The notes below the pieces were generated by a model. That model was not told the DNA's origin. It made no database searches and saw only the letters and a program-made list of their open reading frames with translations. A stretch of DNA of 8,915 nt from an uncultured Prevotella sp. (GTDB lineage: Bacteria; Bacteroidota; Bacteroidia; Bacteroidales; Bacteroidaceae). Shown here piece after piece: positions 1 to 6,143 of the stretch (its first letter is position 1; each line of letters starts with the position of its first letter). The stretch lies in NCBI GenBank assembly GCA_947072805.1, contig CAMTJK010000139.1, positions 1-8,915 of the forward strand. The letters run 5' to 3'. Made by a program: the position numbers and the translations under genes.

Positions 1-35
1 CCACTTTCATTAACAAATATTTACACCTAGAATGC

Positions 36-58
36 CGGATTTAAAAATGTTAAATCCG
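36..58. repeat. Perfect 9-bp inverted repeat with 5-nt loop
   Basis: CGGATTTAA (36-44) and TTAAATCCG (50-58) are exact reverse complements around the loop AAATG. Read on the minus strand, the hairpin starts 19 nt after the stop codon of the possible small reading frame at 77-226, which is where a terminator or 3'-end stem would sit. No run of T follows on either strand, so an ordinary intrinsic terminator is doubtful. Confidence 0.5.
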
Positions 59-76
59 ACCAAATATCTTTACAAA

Positions 77-90
77 TTAACTCTTGTTAA
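77..90. repeat. Palindrome TTAAC-N4-GTTAA, left copy
   Basis: TTAAC (77-81) and GTTAA (86-90) flank TCTT. The same arrangement, with GTGT in the middle, occurs at 8804-8817 in the right intergenic region. Both lie outside the recognised genes. A protein-binding site is possible, but in AT-rich DNA this could be chance. This copy overlaps the stop codon of the minus-strand frame 77-226. Confidence 0.3.
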
Positions 91-226
91 GTGCAGTTAC
101 GGCGCATATAACACCAACGGCTAATGTGTATGCAACGTTGCCGGAAGTAGCGTTCCCAATTCCTCTATGACTTATATATACTAAAAGTAGGCAAGCTGCA
201 GAATAAGATATTATTATAAGAAAGGT
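77..226 (-). pseudogene. Possible membrane-protein gene remnant or non-ATG small ORF
   Basis: On the minus strand the frame is open for 49 codons from just after a TAA (227-229) to a TAA at 77-79. The peptide has two hydrophobic stretches, FLIIISYSAACLLLVYI near its start and NVAYTLAVGVICAVTAL near its end, joined by a short polar turn with HRGIGN; it ends LNKS. The second half (about 91-160) is clearly richer in G+C than its flanks and uses codons such as GCC, GGC, AAC and GTT, as coding DNA here does. There is no ATG, GTG or TTG in frame, so either the 5' part has been lost or frameshifted, or a rare start such as ATT or ATA is used. A hairpin (36-58) follows the stop. I do not recognise a family. 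It may simply be a chance open frame. Confidence 0.3.
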
Positions 227-244
227 TTATCCTTTGTGTAAACA

Positions 245-289
245 GAGAGGACAGCATCGTAATATGACTTTTACGGTGCTGTCCTTCTC
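245..289 (-). terminator. Strong hairpin, candidate terminator of the GH43 gene
   Basis: GGACAGCATCGTAA (249-262) pairs with TTACGGTGCTGTCC (271-284) over 14 positions with one G-U type mismatch and an 8-nt loop. Allowing one bulged T (286), GAGA (245-248) extends the stem on the outside. It lies about 184 nt beyond the stop codon of the GH43 gene and is the first strong hairpin downstream of it. The T-rich tail expected of an intrinsic terminator is weak on both strands (minus: TCTCTGTTTAC; plus: TTCTCCCTG), so direction and function are uncertain; it could act on both strands. Confidence 0.5.
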
Positions 290-472
290 CCTGATTTCGT
301 TACTCAATGAATATTATTTTTATTGCATAGATAGACAAATACCAATTCTTATGTGTTACATTATTTTGGGAAACAGAAATGATTTATTTATATTAGTTCG
401 CAGAAAGAAATGTCTATCTGGCAAGATTGCTGTCATTGCGGTCAAAAGATCTGTGACAAGACGAGGTTGGGT

Positions 473-3028
473 TTATCTCAATGTCTTGTAGAATTTTTTG
501 ACGAGAATGGTGCCGTCATTCATTGTCATACGCATCAGTGATATTCCTACAGGAGGAATGGATACACGCTTGCCGGACAAGGTAAAGTATTCGATACGTG
601 CAACCTCGTCGGATGGGGTGCGTGTTATCCCCAGGTCTGTATCTTCGTCAAGCCCTGTACCGTCGGAATCGGCAATCCGGAATTCATATACAGTAACGCT
701 ACCTGACAGTGCGGTGGCTGTAAGTTTGATGAAGCGTGCTTCACTGTTCAGTGGAATTATGCCATCGAAGGGGAAGTCTTCTGCACGTAGCACGCGTATG
801 GTACGCCAGCTGGGCATTACATCTGCATTGCGTGTTTCCTGAATCTTGAATTCAATGTTGCCGCTGCCGCTATAGTCGGCTTTAAGTCTCATTGCAGATG
901 CCTGCGACTGATAGAATGTCATGATTTTATCTGATGTCTTGGTTAAAACAGCTTTGTCTTCTGTTTTCTCTCCCGACACTTGTACCCAGTGCGGATGTTC
1001 GTTGCTGCTTTGCTGCACTGTTCCGTCTTCACGTTCGAGAAGGTCAATGACGTTGAAGGGTTTGAAGTTAATGGGCAGAGCAGCAGCTCTTCCTTTATGT
1101 GTATCTTTGATATTTTCAAGGAGTCCGAAGTCGCAGGTCGAGAAGTGGAATTTTATTTCCTTCTCAAGTGTGTTATTTCCGTTTATGCTGCTGACAGCTC
1201 CTGCGGGAATCGTGAGTGTATAGTCGGTATTAACATCGAGCCCCTCATAACTAACAGAAAGTGTAGAGCCGAAAGCAGTGACATCGGTTATGCGTTCAAA
1301 TCCTTTACTTGTAATGGTAATATTCCCGCTGTACTTGATTTTCTGGTTGAAGACGAAATTCATGGAACCGTCCATATACGAGACATTTTCTGTCTCTGGA
1401 CTGCTTTTCAGTTCAATGGGCAAGTCAATGTCTTCGTCGGTACTTTTCTCAATGACTAAAGCCACATCGTCTATATGGCACCATGCGCCAGCCTGACCAT
1501 CAGCATAGAATCCAACCTCTACACTACCGCCTTCTATAACAATGTCGCTTATGGTATATGGGTGCCATTTGTTATCCATCTCTGTGATGTCAGTTTTTAT
1601 GGTCTGGCTACCACATGTAGCATACATATATAGTTCGTTGAAAGAGCCTTCCCCCTTTGCATAAACAGTCATTGTGTAGTGACCGTCTGGCAACTGTACA
1701 TAGGCAGAGGAGGATATCTTCTGATATACTTTGCGCTGGAAGTCTTTATTATCAGATATGTTTAGACAATAGTTACCCATTACGATGCTACGGTCGGTGC
1801 TTGAATTCTTGCCATTAAGCACTGGTGAGTTGCTATCGCCGATGATAACGCTGTTGCCCTTTTTCACTTCTGTTGTCCATCCGCGCAGATACGCCTGTGA
1901 GGGTTTGTTGGAGCTTGGAATGTTCACGCGATCAGCATCGAAGCTGAAATTCTTGACATAGTTATTCTCTTTACCGACCCACCATTCGCCTGTCTCGGCA
2001 TCAAGATGCCACTGGCTGAGAGAATTGAAGTAAGGTTTGCCATTGATGAATGACAGCGGACACCACTGATTAAAGCCATTACCGTTTCCTGCGAATCCGG
2101 CCCATCTGTCTCCGCAGTATATTACTGTTTCCTGCTTTGTTCCTCTAACGGTGTAGAAGAATCCGGTCTGTGTTACATGCCCATAATCATCGCCCGAGCC
2201 CGGCATCACCTGCATGTCGTTTGTCGGCGTATATGGACCGTATATGTCTGAAGCTTCCAGATAGTACACGTTGGAAGCGTTCCATCCGTAGAGGTCGCTG
2301 GCACACACGTAATATTTCCCTTTATACTTGAACATGCAGTCACCTTCACGTCCGGAACCCTTATATATCTGATGGCAATCTTTCAGACCTATCTTCCCGT
2401 CATTGCATACGCCTATTTCAGACAGATAAATGCGTGACCGCCCTTTACCGTAGCTGTAGCACAGATACGACTTGCCTGTGTCCGGATCTGTGAATACAGT
2501 TTGATCACCGGTGTTTGGCGTTCCTATTATGTCGGTCATGTCAATCTGGTTGTGCCGCTGGAAGTTTCCTGTCGGCGTATCACAAGTAGCTACCAGCACA
2601 TTGTCATTAAACTGTGTTATCAGTGCATATTTCTTTGCTTCTTCTATGTATGCCACCCCCAGGCGTCCCACCCAGTAAGCCCATCCGGTAGAAGCAGGTG
2701 TCAGTACGTCATTTACGAAAGTCCAGTTCACAAGATCGTCACTTTGATAGCATGTTACCGATAGGAAATTTGTAATGTTGCTTTTGCTGCCAGCAAGAGC
2801 GTCGGGACAATAGTCTACAGCCTCCTGATACTTCACGCCATACCAGTAATAATGTTCTACACCCTTTGCATCAGGGAATCGGAATATTCCACCTCCCTGG
2901 CTGTATATATAGCTGCCGGTGCTTGTTTTCCAGAATGTGTCGTTGTTGATAACAGGAGCATTAATGTCGTCAGCCTTGCATGTCGCAATTGCCGTAAGGA
3001 CAAGGAAAAATGTAAGTAGTAGTTTCAT
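473..3028 (-). CDS. Secreted GH43-type glycoside hydrolase with binding modules and T9SS-like tail
   Basis: Predicted 851-residue exported polysaccharide-degrading enzyme. Residues 1-19 form a signal peptide, probably cut after CKA; Cys17 gives only a poor lipobox (IATC). Residues about 25-355 are a five-bladed GH43-like domain: GGG (45-47) followed by YYWYG (60-64), GDQTVFTDPDTGKSYL (174-189), where Asp175 fits the pKa-tuning Asp, and REGDCMFKYKGKYY (227-240), where Glu228 fits the general acid. The usual N-terminal Asp-Pro base motif is not seen, as in the GH43_24/34-like branch with a GGG motif, so galactan or arabinogalactan side chains are possible as well as arabinoxylan. Residues about 375-527 resemble a jelly-roll carbohydrate-binding module; 535-632 an SbsA-like Ig (Big_5) domain; 640-787 a second galactose-binding-like domain. 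After an acidic linker (787-800), residues 806-851 resemble a T9SS-type sorting tail (EYFTLSGKRV, then DGTILVKKF). The start ATG has an A-rich leader and a good -7 box. Exact substrate is unknown. Confidence 0.85.
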   Translation of the reverse strand: MKLLLTFFLVLTAIATCKADDINAPVINNDTFWKTSTGSYIYSQGGGIFRFPDAKGVEHYYWYGVKYQEAVDYCPDALAGSKSNITNFLSVTCYQSDDLVNWTFVNDVLTPASTGWAYWVGRLGVAYIEEAKKYALITQFNDNVLVATCDTPTGNFQRHNQIDMTDIIGTPNTGDQTVFTDPDTGKSYLCYSYGKGRSRIYLSEIGVCNDGKIGLKDCHQIYKGSGREGDCMFKYKGKYYVCASDLYGWNASNVYYLEASDIYGPYTPTNDMQVMPGSGDDYGHVTQTGFFYTVRGTKQETVIYCGDRWAGFAGNGNGFNQWCPLSFINGKPYFNSLSQWHLDAETGEWWVGKENNYVKNFSFDADRVNIPSSNKPSQAYLRGWTTEVKKGNSVIIGDSNSPVLNGKNSSTDRSIVMGNYCLNISDNKDFQRKVYQKISSSAYVQLPDGHYTMTVYAKGEGSFNELYMYATCGSQTIKTDITEMDNKWHPYTISDIVIEGGSVEVGFYADGQAGAWCHIDDVALVIEKSTDEDIDLPIELKSSPETENVSYMDGSMNFVFNQKIKYSGNITITSKGFERITDVTAFGSTLSVSYEGLDVNTDYTLTIPAGAVSSINGNNTLEKEIKFHFSTCDFGLLENIKDTHKGRAAALPINFKPFNVIDLLEREDGTVQQSSNEHPHWVQVSGEKTEDKAVLTKTSDKIMTFYQSQASAMRLKADYSGSGNIEFKIQETRNADVMPSWRTIRVLRAEDFPFDGIIPLNSEARFIKLTATALSGSVTVYEFRIADSDGTGLDEDTDLGITRTPSDEVARIEYFTLSGKRVSIPPVGISLMRMTMNDGTILVKKFYKTLR

Positions 3029-3059
3029 GATTTTTAGTTTTGTTATAAGTTTCGTGGTG

Positions 3060-3067
3060 CAAAAGTA
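3060..3067 (-). promoter_or_regulatory. Bacteroidetes -7 box for the GH43 gene
   Basis: On the minus strand this reads TACTTTTG, a full match to the Bacteroidetes -7 consensus TAnnTTTG. It ends 31 nt before the ATG, which predicts a leader of roughly 25 nt. The leader is A-rich and has no Shine-Dalgarno sequence. No TTTG-type -33 box is visible at the expected distance; the proximal operator half-site (3089-3101) occupies that neighbourhood, which suggests dependence on an activator. Confidence 0.7.
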
Positions 3068-3088
3068 CTAAAACAGCTTAAAAGCCTC

Positions 3089-3122
3089 TTTCATTGATGT
3101 AACTTCACATTGAAATTATGTA
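3089..3122 (-). promoter_or_regulatory. Two-half-site direct-repeat operator, GH43/regulator copy
   Basis: On the minus strand the distal half-site is TACATAATTTCAA (3122-3110) and the proximal one TACATCAATGAAA (3101-3089). They are direct repeats of TACATnAnTnnAA spaced 21 bp start to start, two helical turns, as in the AraC araI1-I2 arrangement. The proximal half-site ends 21 bp from the GH43 -7 box. An element with the identical distal half-site, the same spacing and the same distance to the -7 box precedes the esterase operon (8598-8631). The distal half-site also overlaps the -7 box of the regulator gene on the other strand by two bases (3121-3122). The adjacent AraC-type regulator is the obvious candidate to bind here; that is inference. 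Confidence 0.7.
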
Positions 3123-3128
3123 TCTTTG
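3121..3128 (+). promoter_or_regulatory. Candidate -7 box of the regulator gene
   Basis: TATCTTTG is a full match to TAnnTTTG. It lies only 5 nt before the ATG at 3134, so transcription would begin at or next to the start codon and the mRNA would be leaderless or nearly so. A weak -33 candidate is TTG at 3094-3096, slightly too far away. The box overlaps the distal operator half-site by two bases, so a bound regulator should compete with RNA polymerase here. The match could be accidental and the true promoter could lie further upstream. Confidence 0.45.
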
Positions 3129-3133
3129 TCAGC

Positions 3134-4876
3134 ATGATACAAAGAAAAATAGTCGTCATTACAATTCTACTCCTTCTTGCGTCCTTTATTCTGATGGCGC
3201 AAGGCACCCACGTACTTGTATTACCTAACCGTGAACAGCTGTCGGCTGACAAGGTGCTCTATGTCATGCAAGACAGTGAAGGTTTTCTGTGGTATGGCAC
3301 AGATGGAGGAGGCGTGTGTCGCGACGATGGAAGGCAGGTGATAGTGTTTCGCTGTGATGCAGAACATCCTAATCTGCTGGGTAGCAATACCGTGCTGTGT
3401 TTGGCAGAAACAGGAAACAGAATTTTCATAGGTACAACGCATGGAGCCAATATGTTGGATAAGGATGATTACAGTATCCGATTCCTGGCGGAGGTTGATG
3501 ACAGGCGTGTGGACGACATCATTGTAACTTCAGACGGGCACTGCTGGCTAACGGCAAACAAGAATGTATACGAATATTCACCAAATGGAAAACTGATAAG
3601 ACGTATTGATGCGGGCGACAAATATATATTCCGAATGTATGAGAGTCCAAAAGGACAGTTGCTATGTCGGCAATGGGAGGGAGGTACTTTACACCTTGAC
3701 GGAGAACGCTTCGTGCTTATGGATGACAAATGGTCTGACAGTATAGATTTTAGTCGCACGGTGACAGACAATCAGGGCAGACTGCTGGTGACAGATGGAT
3801 GGGGCGGATGTCATGCTGTAAGTACAGACAGTCAAAAGTGCTGGTTTGAAGGTACTGTAATGACCAAAGAGAGCGCGCTGGCAGTGCAACGTGTACGGCA
3901 ACTTTCCAAACGTCCCACGGCTGTAACTGTGGACAGTAATGGCGATATGTGGTTTAGTACGGGTAAAGACATTCGTTATAAAAGACAGGAGAGGAAAGAG
4001 ATTGTGGTAAGTGACACAAGAGATGTCTCTGCAATGACTTTTACACCCGATGGTACGCTGTGGCTTGCCTCTATATATGGACAACTTTACAAATATGCCG
4101 ACGGTGAGGTACATATTGACGAATATGGTTCCAATGAGTATGGTGATGGGGTACTGGCAATGGAGGCAGACAGTGTTGGCAGACTTGTGTTATTGAGCGA
4201 CAGATATGTGAGGATATATGACCCCATGCGCAAGACAATGCGTCAGCAGAGTCGTGAGGCTGATAACATTTATATGATAGAACTGTGTGAAACATCTGCG
4301 GGCAGCAGATGGAGCCAACCTGCAGACGACCGGACTGCGTGGCGCATGCCGTTGTGGGGATGGTGTGCTACGCTCGTTATGTTGCTTGTATTTGGTGTAC
4401 TTGTATGTTATATACTGATGTTGCGCAGACAGCGCCGGCGGTTCATGCAACAGATAAGGAGTGAGGTCAGCAGGGATGGAATACACGATTGTAATGAAAG
4501 ATCGGAGCGGCAGTCTGTTCACACCGGGGAGAGTGAGTGGCTGCAGCGTGCCATTGCCCAGGTAGAGGCCCATATGAGCGATGAGGGTTATACCGTGGAA
4601 CAGTTGAGCAGTGATATGTGTATGAGTCGTATGACTTTCTATCGTAAGATACAGTCGGCCACGGGATATACGCCTACCGAGTTTGTGCGCGGCATACGTC
4701 TGCGTCGTGCGGCAGAACTGCTCCGCGAAGGAGGTATGAGTGTCACGGAAATAAGTTATGCTACTGGTTTTTCTTCGGCGAGCTATTTCTGCCGCTGCTT
4801 CCGTGCGATGTTTGGGGTTGCTCCGTCACAGTTTCAAGATTCTGCAATACCCAGTCAAGCTGTCCCCGATCAGTAG
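3134..4876 (+). CDS. Membrane-tethered beta-propeller sensor / AraC-type transcription regulator
   Basis: Predicted 580-residue one-component transcription regulator. Residues 1-22 are a signal peptide or first membrane segment (core VVITILLLLASFILMA). Residues about 24-385 are periplasmic and carry about eight Reg_prop-like blades with the D..G.lW pattern, for example DSEGFLWYGTDGGG (47-60), DSNGDMWFSTG (267-277) and TPDGTLWLAS (304-313). Residues about 406-430 are a transmembrane helix followed by the positive stretch RRQRRR, placing the C-terminus in the cytoplasm. After a short linker, residues about 470-566 are an AraC HTH_18 domain with both helix-turn-helices (VEQLSSDMCMSRMTFYRKI and VTEISYATGFSSASYFCRCF). 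Bacteroides hybrid two-component regulators normally have about 14 blades, a Y_Y_Y domain, histidine kinase and receiver; here all of these but a single propeller are absent, with no phosphorylation module. It likely senses an oligosaccharide and controls the neighbouring enzyme genes. I chose ATG 3134 because it gives a clean signal sequence; TTG 3110 would lie upstream of the -7 box. Confidence 0.85.
   Translation: MIQRKIVVITILLLLASFILMAQGTHVLVLPNREQLSADKVLYVMQDSEGFLWYGTDGGGVCRDDGRQVIVFRCDAEHPNLLGSNTVLCLAETGNRIFIGTTHGANMLDKDDYSIRFLAEVDDRRVDDIIVTSDGHCWLTANKNVYEYSPNGKLIRRIDAGDKYIFRMYESPKGQLLCRQWEGGTLHLDGERFVLMDDKWSDSIDFSRTVTDNQGRLLVTDGWGGCHAVSTDSQKCWFEGTVMTKESALAVQRVRQLSKRPTAVTVDSNGDMWFSTGKDIRYKRQERKEIVVSDTRDVSAMTFTPDGTLWLASIYGQLYKYADGEVHIDEYGSNEYGDGVLAMEADSVGRLVLLSDRYVRIYDPMRKTMRQQSREADNIYMIELCETSAGSRWSQPADDRTAWRMPLWGWCATLVMLLVFGVLVCYILMLRRQRRRFMQQIRSEVSRDGIHDCNERSERQSVHTGESEWLQRAIAQVEAHMSDEGYTVEQLSSDMCMSRMTFYRKIQSATGYTPTEFVRGIRLRRAAELLREGGMSVTEISYATGFSSASYFCRCFRAMFGVAPSQFQDSAIPSQAVPDQ
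4761..4876. other. 116-bp convergent coding overlap of regulator and acetyl esterase
   Basis: The plus-strand regulator and the minus-strand esterase share 116 bp at their 3' ends. The regulator HTH ends near 4834 and only a 13-residue tail follows to its stop at 4874-4876. The esterase fold also ends near 4835 and a polar tail of about 23 residues follows to its stop. Each gene's ordered part therefore lies opposite the other's dispensable tail. No terminator can fit between the two genes, so both transcripts must run into antisense of the other unless processed. Confidence 0.9.
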
Positions 4877-6143
4877 CATCGCTTGTCCAATGCTCATTGA
4901 TGGGGGTGATGAGACATTCTTTGCTACATTGCAGGGTATTCCATAGGGCATAGCTTGTGGTTGGTGGGCAGGTGTTGTCGTTGAATCCCCATGTCATATA
5001 TGTTTTTGCTTTTATGTATGGTGCGAAGTTTATGACATCGTAGTATGCAAGTGTATTCAGATGGGCGCTGGTTAAAAATCCCTCAGCTGTGGAGAAATGG
5101 GGATAGCCATGAGTTAATCCCGGTTGTGATGCTGCAGCCATGTCGGTAAGGGCAGGGTGGTTGGCTACACATAGATTTACTCGTTCGTCGAGGGCAGCCG
5201 CAATGAGGGCAAGAGCACCTCCCTGACTGCCACCGAGAGTGATGACATTACGACCGTCCCATTCCGGTAGCGAAGTAAGCATGTCAATGCAGCGCACTAA
5301 GCCCAAATATACATGCTTCATGTAGTAGTGGTCGCGGTGGTCGATACCTTGATAAAGGTAACCTTTAATGCGTCCGTCGAAGGCAGCACGAATATCTTCG
5401 AAGTACTCTTCAGGCATGCTTGGATTGAGACCGTGAATATCTGTAATCAGACGAATTATGCCGTGTTCGGGATAATAGTCGCGTGAGTTCGGATTCTTGA
5501 TGCGTTTAATGCCTGCTCCGGGTGGAGAGAGTATTACAGGACATGTTCCTGCCTGTGCGTTTTTGGGCATCATAAGATAGCCATAGAACGACTGGCGCTG
5601 ACGATTTAATTCGAGTTTGATGAGGTAGCAGTCGGTTTTGTCGTTCGACAACTCCGGCTGTAATTCTTTGGTGTATTTCAGAGGATGGCGTGCCGCCTCC
5701 TTCAGCGCTTCACTCCAGAATTGGCGGAAGTCGTAAGGCTGCTGTGTATACGGACGTATTTTATCGGGAGAGAATCCTATCTTTATGTGATGGTGATAGC
5801 TGATTCCATCGAGTGTTAGCCGTAATCGCAGATCACGGAAGCATGGCTTGTCTGCTGTACCCATGTTGATGGTGCATCGTCCGTTCTTCAGTTGTGCGGT
5901 TCCTTTAGTATCATCAGCCATCAAGTCATATGCAATGCTGTATTCCACTGTACCGTTGCGCGGTATGCCGTACTTATAGAATTGCACTTCTATGGTGGCA
6001 GTATCTCCGGTACTGTATATCCAGTCGGAATGGTTTGGAACGGTTACCCACAGATAATCACTCCTGTAGGGATAGTTTTCGATGGCATGGATAGTATTGA
6101 ATGCCAGTATCAATATCAGCGTAAATATAAATTGTTTTTTCAT
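4761..6143 (-). CDS. Secreted acetylxylan esterase-like alpha/beta hydrolase (CE7/AXE1 type)
   Basis: Predicted 460-residue exported carbohydrate esterase that would remove acetyl groups from a polysaccharide or its oligosaccharides. Residues 1-20 are a signal peptide ending in IHA. Residues about 21-125 look like an Ig-like beta-sandwich seen in Bacteroidetes members. The catalytic domain (about 130-437) has the oxyanion-region DIHGLNP (235-241), the nucleophile elbow GGSQGG with Ser306, GFNDNTCPP with Asp389, and NEHW with His418, so the Ser-Asp-His triad appears complete; GxSQGG is the AXE1/CE7 signature. Its ATG overlaps the stop of the upstream triple-esterase gene as ATGA, implying one transcript and coupled translation. 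The last about 23 residues (438-460) form a polar tail rich in Ser, Gln and Lys, encoded antisense to the HTH of the convergent regulator gene, and probably lie outside the fold. The acyl specificity (acetyl versus other) is inferred from family. Confidence 0.85.
   Translation of the reverse strand: MKKQFIFTLILILAFNTIHAIENYPYRSDYLWVTVPNHSDWIYSTGDTATIEVQFYKYGIPRNGTVEYSIAYDLMADDTKGTAQLKNGRCTINMGTADKPCFRDLRLRLTLDGISYHHHIKIGFSPDKIRPYTQQPYDFRQFWSEALKEAARHPLKYTKELQPELSNDKTDCYLIKLELNRQRQSFYGYLMMPKNAQAGTCPVILSPPGAGIKRIKNPNSRDYYPEHGIIRLITDIHGLNPSMPEEYFEDIRAAFDGRIKGYLYQGIDHRDHYYMKHVYLGLVRCIDMLTSLPEWDGRNVITLGGSQGGALALIAAALDERVNLCVANHPALTDMAAASQPGLTHGYPHFSTAEGFLTSAHLNTLAYYDVINFAPYIKAKTYMTWGFNDNTCPPTTSYALWNTLQCSKECLITPINEHWTSDATDRGQLDWVLQNLETVTEQPQTSHGSSGRNSSPKKNQ

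Larger units (their letters stand above)
1..472. other. Left intergenic region without a confident gene
   Basis: This stretch lies downstream of the GH43 gene, which reads leftwards and stops at 473. Most of it is AT-rich. I see two clear inverted repeats (36-58 and 245-289), a weak 5-bp hairpin (AAAGG/CCTTT, 221-235), and one GC-richer island around 91-160 that coincides with a possible gene remnant on the minus strand. No tRNA, rRNA or CRISPR structure is apparent. The only longer plus-strand frame (234-491) starts with TTG, runs through the hairpin and into the antisense of the GH43 gene, and does not look like a real protein. Confidence 0.6.

Noticed and set aside
330..418. 8-bp inverted repeat GATAGACA / TGTCTATC
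   Set aside because: The arms are 73 bp apart, short and AT-rich; no supporting structure, probably chance.
234..491. Plus-strand 85-residue reading frame
   Set aside because: It starts with TTG, runs through a strong hairpin and ends antisense to the GH43 coding region; no recognisable domain, promoter or coding-like composition.
980..1459. Plus-strand 159-residue reading frame
   Set aside because: It lies wholly antisense to the Ig-like and binding modules of the GH43 gene, whose frame makes domain sense; a shadow frame.
3110..3133. TTG start eight codons upstream for the regulator
   Set aside because: It would place the operator half-site and the -7 box inside the coding sequence and add residues before a signal sequence that is complete from ATG 3134.
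3689..4114. Minus-strand 141-residue reading frame
   Set aside because: Wholly antisense to the propeller repeats of the regulator and without family features.
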